Shown here one piece after another: positions 43,729 through 52,543 of a stretch of DNA of 64,000 nt. This stretch comes from CAZJHX01 sp964545715 (lineage in GTDB: Bacteria; Myxococcota_A; UBA9042; GCA-2863065), in NCBI GenBank assembly GCA_964545715.1, contig CAZJHX010000010.1, positions 55,420-119,419 on the forward strand. The letters run 5' to 3'. The position numbers and the translations under genes are program-made. Each line of letters opens with the position of its first letter. The stretch's first letter is position 1. Under the pieces are notes generated by a model. The model was not told the origin of the DNA. It did no database searches and saw only the letters and a list, made by a program, of their open reading frames with translations.

Positions 43729-45071
43729 AGGTCCGCGCAGCAGCGGAAGCCCGTCGAATAATCCCAGTGATAGACGTTGTGCGCGGTGGTGGCGTACAGA
43801 CAGCCCGGTCCGTTGATCTTGGTGTCCGCGTAGAATCCGCCGCGAAACGTGCCGGTCTGGTCTGCGGTCCACTCGTGCAGGTTGCCCATCATGTCGTAGG
43901 CCAGCTCCGACGTGACGCAGCCCGCGTTGGCGCCGGTCAGGGCCACGCTGTCGGGCTGCTGGTTGATACACGGGTGGTTCAGCTTGGACCAGATCCAGTC
44001 TGCGCCCGTCCCGAAGTACTGCACCACCGGATGGCACTCTCGGCTGTCGTTGCACACCTTGGGCTGCAGCATGCTGCCGTACGGGAAGGTGGTCTTGCCC
44101 GGTCCCTGGCAGGCGCGCAGCCACTCGGCGTTGGTGCACAGGCGCTTGCCGGCGTTGTCGCACGCGGCCGTGGCCTGCACCTGGTTGATGTGTCCCTGCG
44201 GCACCACCGAGGGCACGCTCAGCGCCATCACCGGGGTGTCGCCGGGCGTCAAAAACGGCGACCACGGGGCCAGCGTGCCGTCGCTCTTGATCATCACCAG
44301 CATCGCCTCGTACCGGTCCACACAGAAGTCTTCGACCGCCAGCATCCCGGCCGGGCAGCCGCCGATTCCGGGCGGCTCAACCGGTACACCGCTAGGCACC
44401 GGGGTCTCGCCGTCCTTGCAGGTGGTGACGGGCTCCAGGCACGACGCCGGGTCGGGGTCAGGCTCCGCGGCGACAGCGACAGTCAGCGTGTACGGCCCCG
44501 GCTGCGACACGCCATCGGCGTTGACCCACGTATCCGCCGCGATCCAGTAGGTGCCGGCCTCCAGGGCCTGGGTAAAGGACGTGTTGTGGCGCGCCACGCA
44601 GGCGTCCGACGCCGGGGATGTGAGCAGGTGGACGTCGATGTCGACGCTGTCGCCCGGGACGTCGTCAACGGACACCGTGATCGCCGTTGCTTGATCCAGC
44701 GTCAGGACGTAGACGACTTCTGGCCCGGACTCGTTCGTTTGCGGTGCACACGGCGCATAGGAGTTGGCTATCGACTGGGTCACCTCCGTCATGTCCGCGG
44801 AGTGAGACCAGGGCAGGGGCCCCACCACGATGGGGTTTGTCCACGCGCCCGGCGGCTCCGGTTGCTGCCCCACGTCGGTGGGCCCGGGGTCCGGTGGTGG
44901 CGCGTCCGTGTCTTTTGGCACGTCGATCGTGACGTCCTTCGGAGCCGGCGTGTCGGGGACAAACTGCACGTCACTGTCCGGCTCAGAGGCATCCACCGGC
45001 GCGGGCGGGAGGGGGGCGTCGGGTGCGGGGCTGCACCCCATCAACAGCAGGAGCAAGACCCGCCTCACCAT
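43725..45071 (-). CDS. SUMF1-domain lipoprotein
   Basis: 448 aa. Signal ends LLLMGC (Cys13). After a Pro/Asp-rich linker is a PPC-like beta module (about 75-215: VVYVLTLDQATAITVSVDD, GTYWIAADTW). The C-terminal SUMF1/FGE-like domain (about 235-448) has GMLAVEDFCVDRYEA, KRLCTNAEWLRACQG, DMMGNLHEWTAD, FRGGFY and STGFRCCAD. As in the kinase fusion, the paired catalytic Cys of real FGE is absent after RGG, so it is probably not a formylglycine-generating enzyme. It overlaps the beta-barrel gene by 7 bp as the last gene of the PaaX-like operon. Confidence 0.85.
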   Translation of the reverse strand: MVRRVLLLLLMGCSPAPDAPLPPAPVDASEPDSDVQFVPDTPAPKDVTIDVPKDTDAPPPDPGPTDVGQQPEPPGAWTNPIVVGPLPWSHSADMTEVTQSIANSYAPCAPQTNESGPEVVYVLTLDQATAITVSVDDVPGDSVDIDVHLLTSPASDACVARHNTSFTQALEAGTYWIAADTWVNADGVSQPGPYTLTVAVAAEPDPDPASCLEPVTTCKDGETPVPSGVPVEPPGIGGCPAGMLAVEDFCVDRYEAMLVMIKSDGTLAPWSPFLTPGDTPVMALSVPSVVPQGHINQVQATAACDNAGKRLCTNAEWLRACQGPGKTTFPYGSMLQPKVCNDSRECHPVVQYFGTGADWIWSKLNHPCINQQPDSVALTGANAGCVTSELAYDMMGNLHEWTADQTGTFRGGFYADTKINGPGCLYATTAHNVYHWDYSTGFRCCADL

Positions 45072-46429
45072 CGCAGCGTCGTCCGGAAATACGGCATGTG
45101 GCGCACGAAGTCCGTGCTGACGTCTTCGGGGAAGATCGGTGGGGCCACAGCGAGGTTCTCGGCGATCGGCGCAGCCGCCGGGACCGCCAACGGGCGAGCA
45201 AAGCCACCACCGCCGCGGCCGTCCACAAAGCGCAGCCCGTAGCCCAGCGACACCTGCACCGCGCGATGGATGTCCCAGTCAAACCGGAAGTCGGCGCGCG
45301 CCTCCAAGGTGTCGCGCTGCTCGGTCGTATCCACGAGCTCGACGGCGATGTCTGCTGCGAAGGCTACGGGCGACGACCGGACATCCGCCGTGGCGTAGAA
45401 GCGGTGCGCCTTGCGAAAGGCCGCGCCCCGGTCCGACTCGAACAGGTGCCGGTACCCCAGCGTGAACCACACGCTGGACAACGCATATTGCAGCTCGACC
45501 CGGCCGATGGCGTCTTCAAACCCCTCACCTGTCTCGGGCAGTGAGTTGCCGTAGCCCAGCATCACCAGCACGCCGGACCCGCCTGAGATGGCGCCCGTGA
45601 AGCCGGCCTGGACCCGCAGGGGCGTGTTCAGCGGGGTGTCCGGGGACAAAGTTCGCTGGCGCCAAACCGCCTCTACAAACGCCGCCAGGTTTTGGTCGAA
45701 TCGCGCGATGGCCAGCAGCCCGGCCTCGGACCCGACCGTCTCGGTAGACCCGCCGGCTGCGGTGTCGCTGTACCAGGCGTAGCCGGTCGTCACCTCGATC
45801 GGACCCAGCGAGAGCCCAAGCTCGGCGCCCGCGCGGTTGGTCAGCGAGTCGTCCGCGTTGTCCAACGCCAGATCGTCGGTCAGCCGCAGCTGCACCAGCG
45901 ACCCGCCCACCACCAGGCGAAGCCGGCCCTCCCCGGACACGCCGTTGCGGTCTTTCAGCGCCTCGTCGACAAAATGGGTCGGCGTGCGCCCGCGCAGATC
46001 GACGAAGAGCCCGACGCGACCGGTCCACGGCACCGCCAACGTCAGCATCGGCTCCACGCTCACGAGCTTTGACGCGATCGGCTCGTCAAACTTGCCGCGC
46101 TCGAGCGGGTTGGAGTCGATGCCCCCGGACAGGCTCAGCGCCGGCCAGAAGCGCACGGGTCCCGCCCGCACGCCGTCCGCTCGAATCGACGGGGTGAGGT
46201 TGTTGGCGCCGAACAGATCCGCCAGCACAAAGACGGAGTCGCTGTACAACGACCAGGCTTCGGGATCGTCGACCAGCCACGCGCTCAGCGTGCTCAGCGC
46301 CGCCTGGTGATCCCCCCGCAGGCGCGCCTCGGTCGCCGCCGCCACACCCTCGTCGCGCAGGTCGTCCGCCGGGGCGTCGCCGGGCGACAGCAGCAGGGCA
46401 AGCGCCACGAGTACGGGCCACAAACGCAT
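45065..46429 (-). CDS. Outer-membrane beta-barrel protein
   Basis: 454 aa. ATG 46429 gives the signal MRLWPVLVALALLLSPGDAPA. A short helical TPR-like stretch (ATEARLRGDHQAALSTLSAWL) is followed by ~18 alternating amphipathic strands (for example PALSLSGGIDSNP, SVEPMLTLAVPWTGRVGLFVDLRG, FTLGYRHLF) and ends with an aromatic C-terminal residue in TTLRW, a usual outer-membrane assembly signal. It could be a porin or lipid-export channel. It stands between the desaturase (19-bp gap) and the SUMF1 lipoprotein (overlap). Confidence 0.82.
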   Translation of the reverse strand: MRLWPVLVALALLLSPGDAPADDLRDEGVAAATEARLRGDHQAALSTLSAWLVDDPEAWSLYSDSVFVLADLFGANNLTPSIRADGVRAGPVRFWPALSLSGGIDSNPLERGKFDEPIASKLVSVEPMLTLAVPWTGRVGLFVDLRGRTPTHFVDEALKDRNGVSGEGRLRLVVGGSLVQLRLTDDLALDNADDSLTNRAGAELGLSLGPIEVTTGYAWYSDTAAGGSTETVGSEAGLLAIARFDQNLAAFVEAVWRQRTLSPDTPLNTPLRVQAGFTGAISGGSGVLVMLGYGNSLPETGEGFEDAIGRVELQYALSSVWFTLGYRHLFESDRGAAFRKAHRFYATADVRSSPVAFAADIAVELVDTTEQRDTLEARADFRFDWDIHRAVQVSLGYGLRFVDGRGGGGFARPLAVPAAAPIAENLAVAPPIFPEDVSTDFVRHMPYFRTTLRW

Positions 46430-46448
46430 GGCGCCAACGGTAGCAAAT

Positions 46449-47405
46449 CTACCGCGCGACAACGAGGCGCAGCACGTGCGAATAGCCGGGCGTCACGTGG
46501 CCGTTGGCCAGCGCACCGCGTTCTTTCAGCAGGTCATGCATGCGCCGCAGGTTGTAGTGCGGCACCGTCATCAGCAGGTGGTGCTCAGTGTGATAGTTGA
46601 CGTCGTGCGGGGCCACCGTCAGCCGCGCCAGCCACCCGGCGTAGGTCGTGCGCGTGTGCTCCACCGGATCGGTCGACGGCGTCGTGCAGGCGTGCTCCGC
46701 CATGGACCGGATGCGCAGAAACAAGCTGAATGTGGTGAGGTATGCCCCGATCCACAGCAGGTACAGCCAGCCGTGCCCCGCCAGCCACAAGACGCCGAAC
46801 AGGGCGCCGTTGGAGAGCACCACCGGCCCCAGGTTGGCGACCGCGCAGCGCAGTGCGTCACGCGCAGACCGACCTGTCTGATCCGCGCGCTCGATAAAGT
46901 CCGACGCCGTGTACTTCACCAGGCCCAGATCCATCGCCACAAGGCCGATGATCCGGCGCACTCCGCTGACGCCCGTGAGGTCGCGGAGCAGCTTGCGCGT
47001 CAGTGACCAGCCTTTGACGGGAAACGGCGCCACCAGGCTCAGATCCGGATCCCGCTCGGTGCCCGCGTGCGCGTGGTGTGTCATGTGATGCGTGCGATAT
47101 CGCACCACGTCCGACCATACCGGGGCGCCGCACAGCCAGCGGCCGGCCCAGCGGTTCATCGCCGCGTTGGCAAACAGCGAGCGATGGGAGCATTCGTGCA
47201 TCAGCACCGCCAGCGCCAGCTGCCGCCCGCCCAACAGCACCAGCGCGACAAGAATTGTGACCGGAGACGGATCCCACGCGGCCAGGGCAAACGCGGCGAA
47301 GATGATGCTCCAGCTGGTGAGCACCGACAGCCAGCCTCGCGCGTCTGAAGCCCGACCCAGATCGCGGATCTCCTCGCGCGTCAGAATATCTGTGATCGAA
47401 GTCAT
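46449..47405 (-). CDS. Membrane fatty acid desaturase
   Basis: 318-aa membrane di-iron desaturase. The three His boxes are present: HECSH, HHMTHH and HTEHH, with hydrophobic helices between (WSIIFAAFALAAW, ILVALVLLGGRQLALAVLM, GWLYLLWIGAYLTTFSLFL). ATG 47405 lies behind GGAGGGTG and overlaps the regulator's stop as ATGA. It would add a double bond or hydroxyl to an acyl or carotenoid-like substrate. Pairing with a PaaX-like regulator and an outer-membrane barrel suggests a lipid or pigment destined for the envelope; that is inference. Confidence 0.88.
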   Translation of the reverse strand: MTSITDILTREEIRDLGRASDARGWLSVLTSWSIIFAAFALAAWDPSPVTILVALVLLGGRQLALAVLMHECSHRSLFANAAMNRWAGRWLCGAPVWSDVVRYRTHHMTHHAHAGTERDPDLSLVAPFPVKGWSLTRKLLRDLTGVSGVRRIIGLVAMDLGLVKYTASDFIERADQTGRSARDALRCAVANLGPVVLSNGALFGVLWLAGHGWLYLLWIGAYLTTFSLFLRIRSMAEHACTTPSTDPVEHTRTTYAGWLARLTVAPHDVNYHTEHHLLMTVPHYNLRRMHDLLKERGALANGHVTPGYSHVLRLVVAR

Positions 47406-48205
47406 GCCACCCTCCGAGGCTGCGTGGCCGCCTGAAATACCCGCGCCCACAGCGTGCGTCCCAGCACGTCGAAGCGGCGCATCGCCTCCGTCAGCCGCCG
47501 CCGTGCCGCGACGTCGACGGTCGGCGCGGGCAGCAGCGGATCCACCACGATGGCGCGGATCGCCTCGTCACCCAGCAGAAACGCCCTGCGCGCCGCTTCA
47601 GCCAGGGGCATCACGTCCAGCGCTTTGCCGGTCGTCTCGAGGGCTGCGGTAAGCCGTTGATAACCCGCGTTCAGCGACTCGGGATCCCACTGCGCCACCG
47701 CCTGCGCGATAACGCGCCGGGGCAGCTGCGACGCCGCATAGACGATCGCGTCCGGCTCCAGCCCCAGCGCCAGCAGACGCGTTCGGGTTGCGGACAGCGG
47801 CTCCGTAAGGTTCTCCGGCCGAATGGCCAGCGCCGGTGCGGCCTCTGCAAAGCCCATCAGTCGCATCGCTCGGGAGCGCCGGCGCAGCGCGGTGCGGTCG
47901 CTCTTGGCCAGCCCGCCCAGATGGATCGCGATGTATCCGCCGCCCCACGCGCCGACCTGCTCCCCTCGGGATCGCCACCGCGCCACCTGTGCATGGACAG
48001 CGCGCGCTTCATCACCCAATCGGTAGGTGCCGCGGTCCATCGCGCTCACAAGTCCGGCCCCCTTCAGCCGGGCCAGGGCCACGCGGACCGCGTTTGGGGC
48101 CACTCCCAGCGTCTCGGCGGCGCGAACGATGTGGGCTGACGTCCCCACACCACCGGGTGCGGCGGACAGCAGGCTCAAGATAATGCGCTTTGGCGTGAGG
48201 CTCAC
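47402..48205 (-). CDS. PaaX-like transcriptional regulator
   Basis: 267 aa. Starts with GTG. The N-terminal winged helix-turn-helix (TPKRIILSLLSAAPGG, LGVAPNAVRVALARLKGAGLV) and the YRLGDEARAVHAQVARWR continuation are characteristic of PaaX proteins, which bind CoA-thioesters as inducers. The C-terminal domain holds ATRTRLLALGLEPDAIVYAA and AFLLGDEAIRAIVVDPLLP, the DPLLP-type ending of the family. It probably represses its own operon (desaturase, barrel, SUMF1 lipoprotein) and responds to an acyl-CoA. The inducer is not known. Confidence 0.83.
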   Translation of the reverse strand: MSLTPKRIILSLLSAAPGGVGTSAHIVRAAETLGVAPNAVRVALARLKGAGLVSAMDRGTYRLGDEARAVHAQVARWRSRGEQVGAWGGGYIAIHLGGLAKSDRTALRRRSRAMRLMGFAEAAPALAIRPENLTEPLSATRTRLLALGLEPDAIVYAASQLPRRVIAQAVAQWDPESLNAGYQRLTAALETTGKALDVMPLAEAARRAFLLGDEAIRAIVVDPLLPAPTVDVAARRRLTEAMRRFDVLGRTLWARVFQAATQPRRVA

Positions 48206-48208
48206 ACC

Positions 48209-48219
48209 TGTATATTACA
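48209..48219. promoter_or_regulatory. Palindrome at the PaaX-like gene's start
   Basis: TGTATATTACA (TGTA-N3-TACA) ends 3 bp before the GTG start, inside the ribosome binding region. A related TTGTAATTAC lies 26 bp further upstream, at the stop of the neighbouring gene. It is a candidate site for autorepression; the link to this regulator is inferred from position only. Confidence 0.45.
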
Positions 48220-48249
48220 TAGAAGGGCGAAAGGCGCCATCTGTTGTAA

Positions 48250-51200
48250 TTACGGGGCCGGCTCACACACCGTGCAGTGTGTCGCGCCTGGCTTGGAGGC
48301 GGCCTTCTTGGTGCCGCCGTACGCGCCCAGGTTCACCGCGCACCCATTGGGCTCCGGCTCACCACAGAACGGGCTCAACGGCGACCCGGCGTCGATGCAG
48401 CTGCTTGTCGGCTTCAGCGTGAGGTCGCCCGCGTCGGCGTCCACGAAGCCCGGCTCCCCGGGTGCGCTCAAGGCATCGAAGGCCTCGGGAACGGGCGTCG
48501 TGCAGGCATCCCAGCGCACGGCGTAGGCGGCTGCAGTCGCCCCTCCGGCCGGCGCTGTGGCGATGCATTGCCCCGTGCCGCCCGGGCCGACCCGGCTGAT
48601 GATCGAGTCGACCACCTCGATGGTCGCCATATCCGACTTGCTGTTTATCGCGGCGCTGGTCGCCGAGGTCACGCCGATGTAGTGCGCGGTCAGGTGATGG
48701 ATCGCCAGCGTCTGCTCGCCGTTCGCCTGCTCGGTGACCAGGATGGCCGCGCCCGCCCCGTTTTGGTTCAAGACCTCCGGCGCCCAGCCCTTGCCGCCAT
48801 GGATGTGATGGACGGCTACGTTTCTGACGGACTGGGGCAGCGTGCCCGAGAAGACCAGCCCGGCGCTGGGTCCGCCGTCGCTACCCGGTGTTCCGGGGCC
48901 GCCTCGAATCTCCTTCACGACGACCTGCTCGATCGAACAGCCGGCGCAGTTATGCATGAAGACGCCGCGCCCCATGCGTCCGGCTGGGGCGGCGCCCTCG
49001 CCCGTAAAGTGCGCGATCTGGCTGTTGGCCACGACGACATGCTCGGACGAGATGACGGAGAGCTTGGCCACGTTCGTGGGATTGGTCGGGTGCGTGAGCT
49101 TGAAGCCGGCGATCAGAACCGGGGTGTCGGCGGTGCCCTTTGCCCCCACGACGTGGATGATCGGCGCGCCCTCCAGCGTGTTGACGGCGCTGTCGTAGGG
49201 GAGCGCGTTATCCCAGCTGTCGTCGGCCATATACACTCCAAACGTGTCGCCGGGGCCGCCGCCGGTGCCGGGGGCTCCGCCGATCAGGTGGCCGATGACG
49301 TTGTTGGAGACCGTATTGGCCGTGCTGGCCGTCAGGGCGATGCCTACCGCGCGCCCGCCCGGTGATTGTGTGGCGCCGATACCGCCGCTGATGGCGTCCA
49401 CGGTGTTGCCCGAGATCGTGCAGCCCGACGAGCCCGCCAGCGAGATGCCGGCTGCGTGGCCACCTCCAACGCCCCACTGCGTGCTGTCACCGCCCAGGAT
49501 CGTTGTGATGACGGAGTTCTTTATGGTGCATCCGTCCGACCCCTCGATCGTGATCCCAAACGCCGCACCAGCCGGACTCCCCGCGCCGCCGGTGACGCTC
49601 GAGACGACGACGTCGGTGACCATGGCGTCCGGCGCCGCGTATAAGGCGATCGCCGCGCTCATCTCATGCTCGGCAAACGCCGTTAGCGCGCTCTGGGAGT
49701 CGAATGTGACGCTGCTGATCCGCAGGCCTGTCACGTCGTTTTTGGCTCCGTCGGCCAGAACGCCGATTCGGCCGCCCTCGATCCGCAGGCCCTTGAGCGT
49801 GACGTTGCTCGCCGACACGCCGACTCCGACGCTCGCCGGTGCCAGCGTCACCGAGCCCGTCGTCACCGCGATGATCGTGCTGCCCGGCTTGTTGACCGTC
49901 ACCGGCTCGCTGTAGAGCCCCGGCAGCACATAGATGGTCGCGTTGGGGCCGGCCGCGTCCACCGCGCTCTGAATGGTCTGGAACGGGTGCTCCAGGGAGC
50001 CGTCGCCGTCCGCGCTGTCGCCGTCGACAAACAGCGTGGAGGTCGGATCGCCCACCAACTCGCAGCCGTCCGCCATGTCCTGGTTGACGTCCCAGGTGCC
50101 TGGCGCGCAGCCAGGCTCACAGGCGCCGGGTGTGTAGACGCATTCTCCAGTGGACGCGTCGCAGGAGTCGGCGGTGCACGGGTCGGCGTCGCTGCAGCTC
50201 TTCGCGGGCAGGGCGTCGCAGCCCGCCGGTCCACAGAACTCCTTGCCGTTGCAGGCGTTGGCGTCATCGCAGTAGGCCGGGGGCGTCGACAGCACGCATC
50301 GGCCGGCGATGTCGTCACAGGTCCACTCGCCCAGGCAGCCGCCGGTGGCTCCGCAGTCCGCTGCAGCGGCGCAGCAGCCGGCTACCATCGGGTCGCCGGA
50401 CAGCACGCAGCCCACGGCTGAATGACAGGTCTCCGTCCCGTTGCAGGGTAGCCCGTCGTCACAGGCCAGCGGCTCGCCGGGCAGGCAGCCGACATCCGGC
50501 GCGCACGACTCCAGACCATTACATACGTCGGCGTCGTCGCACGGCATCCCCGGTGTACTCTGGCAGCCCTGCAGGGGGTCGCACCAGCCCAGCCCCACGC
50601 ACACGTCGCCCTTCGGGCAGTCCAGCGCAACACCCGGCAGGCAGCCTCCGTCCGCATCGCAAGTCTCAACGCCGTTGCACACGTTGCCGTCATCGCATTG
50701 CGGCGCGGCCGTCGCCGTGCAGCCCCACTGCGGCATGCAAACCTCCGCGCCGTTGCAGACGTTGCCGTCCTCGCAGACCGGCGGCAGCGTCACAACGCAG
50801 GTCTTCAAGCTGTCGTTGCAGGCGCCCAGCCCGTTGCACAGGTTGCCGTCCTCACAGTCGCTGTCGTTGTTGCAGCAGCCCACGACCGTCTGGCCAAGCT
50901 CGCACCCCGTCACCGGGTTGCACGTCTCCACGCCGTTGCATGGCTTGCCGTCGTCGCAGTCGAGGGGGACGCCGGCCACGCAGCCGCCCAGCCCCGGGAC
51001 GCAGGACTCCACGCCATTGCAAATCGTGCCGTCATCACAGCTCACCGGGCCTGCGTTGATGCACCCGACCGACGGCTCACAGCTCTCGGTGGTGCACGGG
51101 TTGTTGTCGTCGCAGTTCAGCGGCTGGCTGCTGGCGCATCCGACGCCTGGCAGGCAGAACTCCACCCCGTTGCAGATGTTGTCATCGCCACACAGCGGCG

Positions 51201-52188
51201 GCGCGCCGAGTGTACAGCCGGTCACGGGATCACAGGTCTCGACCCCGTTGCACGGCTCCTCATCGTCGCATTGCAGCGCCTCGGTCGTGATGCAGCGACC
51301 AAACGGGATGCGGCCGTCGGCATTCAAGATCTCGCACGACTCCTGCCCGTTGCACACGTCGCTGTCATCGCAGTCGCTCAGCGTCGTACAGCACTCCTCG
51401 GGAACGGGCAGCGTGATGCAGCCCATGTCGCGGTCACAGGCGGCGGCGCCGTTGCAGGGCTCGCTGTCATCGCACGCCGAGTGCATCGGCGTGTTGGCGC
51501 AGACAGGCCCGTTGCAGTGATCCAGCGTGCACTCCACGCCGTCATCGCAGACGACCTCGGCGCCCGAGATGCCGCACCCCTTCAGCGGGTTGCAGTACGG
51601 CTGGCGGCAGTCGTCCGGCGGAGGGCAGTCACCCGGGAAGCAGGCCGGCATCTTGGGCGTGCAGCGCTCCAGCGTGACCAGCCCGATGCGAGCCGTGCCG
51701 CCACCCCAGATCCCGATGTAGATCGCGCCGCGCTTGCCGCCCCATGACACGTTGAGCGTGGTGGACTCTTCGGTGGTCGTCGCCCCGGGAGGCGGCGCCA
51801 ACGCCAGCGGCACTGTCGGAGCGGACGCGACACCGAACGTGACCGGCGCGTCCGTCGACCGCAACTCGACCGCCAGCCGATACGGTCCCTTCCAGGCTTC
51901 AGCCGGCAGTCGCGCCCAGGCCGCCGAGTGACCCGGCGCGTTGAGCTCCAGCGTCCATTCTTCGGCGTTGATCCGGGCGCCCGAGCTCAGCTCCCAGCCC
52001 TGAATGAAGCTCCAATCCTCGTCGACGACGCGCGCCCATTCGCAGGGCGGCAGTCGATCCGCGTTGGAGCCGATGTACGTGGGGCCGGCGGCCGGGGTGC
52101 TGCCGGCGTCGAAGCCGGGCGCAACCTGATCGGTGCAGGCGCAGAAAGACGCCGCGATAAAACCGACCAGCCAAGAGATGCGCCGCAC
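48250..52188 (-). CDS. Cys-rich and parallel beta-helix surface lipoprotein
   Basis: 1312 aa, GTG start. Signal ends ASFCAC. Residues ~40-170 form a jelly-roll-like module (WSFIQGWELSSG, GPYRLAVELRSTD, GAIYIGIWGGGTARIGLV). Residues ~175-690 are Cys-rich units of the CDDGNVCNGVETC-type with GCxxGxPLxCDD joints, about a dozen in number. From ~715 the DGDSADGDGSLEHPFQTIQSAVD start of a right-handed beta-helix is clear, then PbH1-like rungs (GLRIEGGRIGVLADG, NTVDAISGG, NTVSNNVIGHLIGG) to near the end. Such helices usually bind or cut polysaccharides, but no catalytic residues were recognised. Its gene follows the signalling cluster on the same strand. Confidence 0.85.
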   Translation of the reverse strand: MRRISWLVGFIAASFCACTDQVAPGFDAGSTPAAGPTYIGSNADRLPPCEWARVVDEDWSFIQGWELSSGARINAEEWTLELNAPGHSAAWARLPAEAWKGPYRLAVELRSTDAPVTFGVASAPTVPLALAPPPGATTTEESTTLNVSWGGKRGAIYIGIWGGGTARIGLVTLERCTPKMPACFPGDCPPPDDCRQPYCNPLKGCGISGAEVVCDDGVECTLDHCNGPVCANTPMHSACDDSEPCNGAAACDRDMGCITLPVPEECCTTLSDCDDSDVCNGQESCEILNADGRIPFGRCITTEALQCDDEEPCNGVETCDPVTGCTLGAPPLCGDDNICNGVEFCLPGVGCASSQPLNCDDNNPCTTESCEPSVGCINAGPVSCDDGTICNGVESCVPGLGGCVAGVPLDCDDGKPCNGVETCNPVTGCELGQTVVGCCNNDSDCEDGNLCNGLGACNDSLKTCVVTLPPVCEDGNVCNGAEVCMPQWGCTATAAPQCDDGNVCNGVETCDADGGCLPGVALDCPKGDVCVGLGWCDPLQGCQSTPGMPCDDADVCNGLESCAPDVGCLPGEPLACDDGLPCNGTETCHSAVGCVLSGDPMVAGCCAAAADCGATGGCLGEWTCDDIAGRCVLSTPPAYCDDANACNGKEFCGPAGCDALPAKSCSDADPCTADSCDASTGECVYTPGACEPGCAPGTWDVNQDMADGCELVGDPTSTLFVDGDSADGDGSLEHPFQTIQSAVDAAGPNATIYVLPGLYSEPVTVNKPGSTIIAVTTGSVTLAPASVGVGVSASNVTLKGLRIEGGRIGVLADGAKNDVTGLRISSVTFDSQSALTAFAEHEMSAAIALYAAPDAMVTDVVVSSVTGGAGSPAGAAFGITIEGSDGCTIKNSVITTILGGDSTQWGVGGGHAAGISLAGSSGCTISGNTVDAISGGIGATQSPGGRAVGIALTASTANTVSNNVIGHLIGGAPGTGGGPGDTFGVYMADDSWDNALPYDSAVNTLEGAPIIHVVGAKGTADTPVLIAGFKLTHPTNPTNVAKLSVISSEHVVVANSQIAHFTGEGAAPAGRMGRGVFMHNCAGCSIEQVVVKEIRGGPGTPGSDGGPSAGLVFSGTLPQSVRNVAVHHIHGGKGWAPEVLNQNGAGAAILVTEQANGEQTLAIHHLTAHYIGVTSATSAAINSKSDMATIEVVDSIISRVGPGGTGQCIATAPAGGATAAAYAVRWDACTTPVPEAFDALSAPGEPGFVDADAGDLTLKPTSSCIDAGSPLSPFCGEPEPNGCAVNLGAYGGTKKAASKPGATHCTVCEPAP

Positions 52189-52236
52189 CTTCGAACAGTC
52201 GGTCCGTCACGCGCGGATCTTAATATATAGGGAGGA

Positions 52237-52485
52237 TTAGGCCTGGTTTTGCGCGAACAGCTCGGACAGCGCACCCCGCGGCCGCGGGTTCAGCGGGGCA
52301 GGTCCGGCGCCCGGGGCCAGCGTCGTCGCCTCGTCATAGCTGGCTTTGGCGCCCGCCTTATCGCCCTTGCGGGCCATCGAGCGCGACAGGTTCAAAGTGA
52401 GCTCGTACCGGGCCGCGCGGTCGTTTGGGCGCAGCACCACCGCGCGACGCAGGACACGCGCGGCCATTGCAAAGTCCCCCATCAT
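52237..52485 (-). pseudogene. C-terminal TPR-like part of the response regulator, out of frame
   Basis: 82 codons are open from an internal ATG, but the same frame stays open upstream to the homopolymer at 52588-52600 and reads QKAAPQPVAVTEARRRDVV, then FEDLLETARLATMMGDF, before reaching MAARVLRRAVVLRPNDRAARYELTLNLSRSMARKG in outline. That is a TPR-like end that belongs to the response regulator at 52544-53410. A one-base change in the C-run would join them into one gene (52237-53410). Whether this is a sequencing error, phase variation or programmed slippage cannot be decided here. Confidence 0.6.
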
Positions 52486-52543
52486 CGTGGCCAGGCGCGC
52501 CGTCTCCAGCAGGTCCTCAAAGGTCTCATCTCCGGCGACGACA

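Noticed and set aside
43725..43735. Terminator between convergent operons
   Set aside because: The stop codons overlap by 4 bp and no hairpin with a T-tract was found there.
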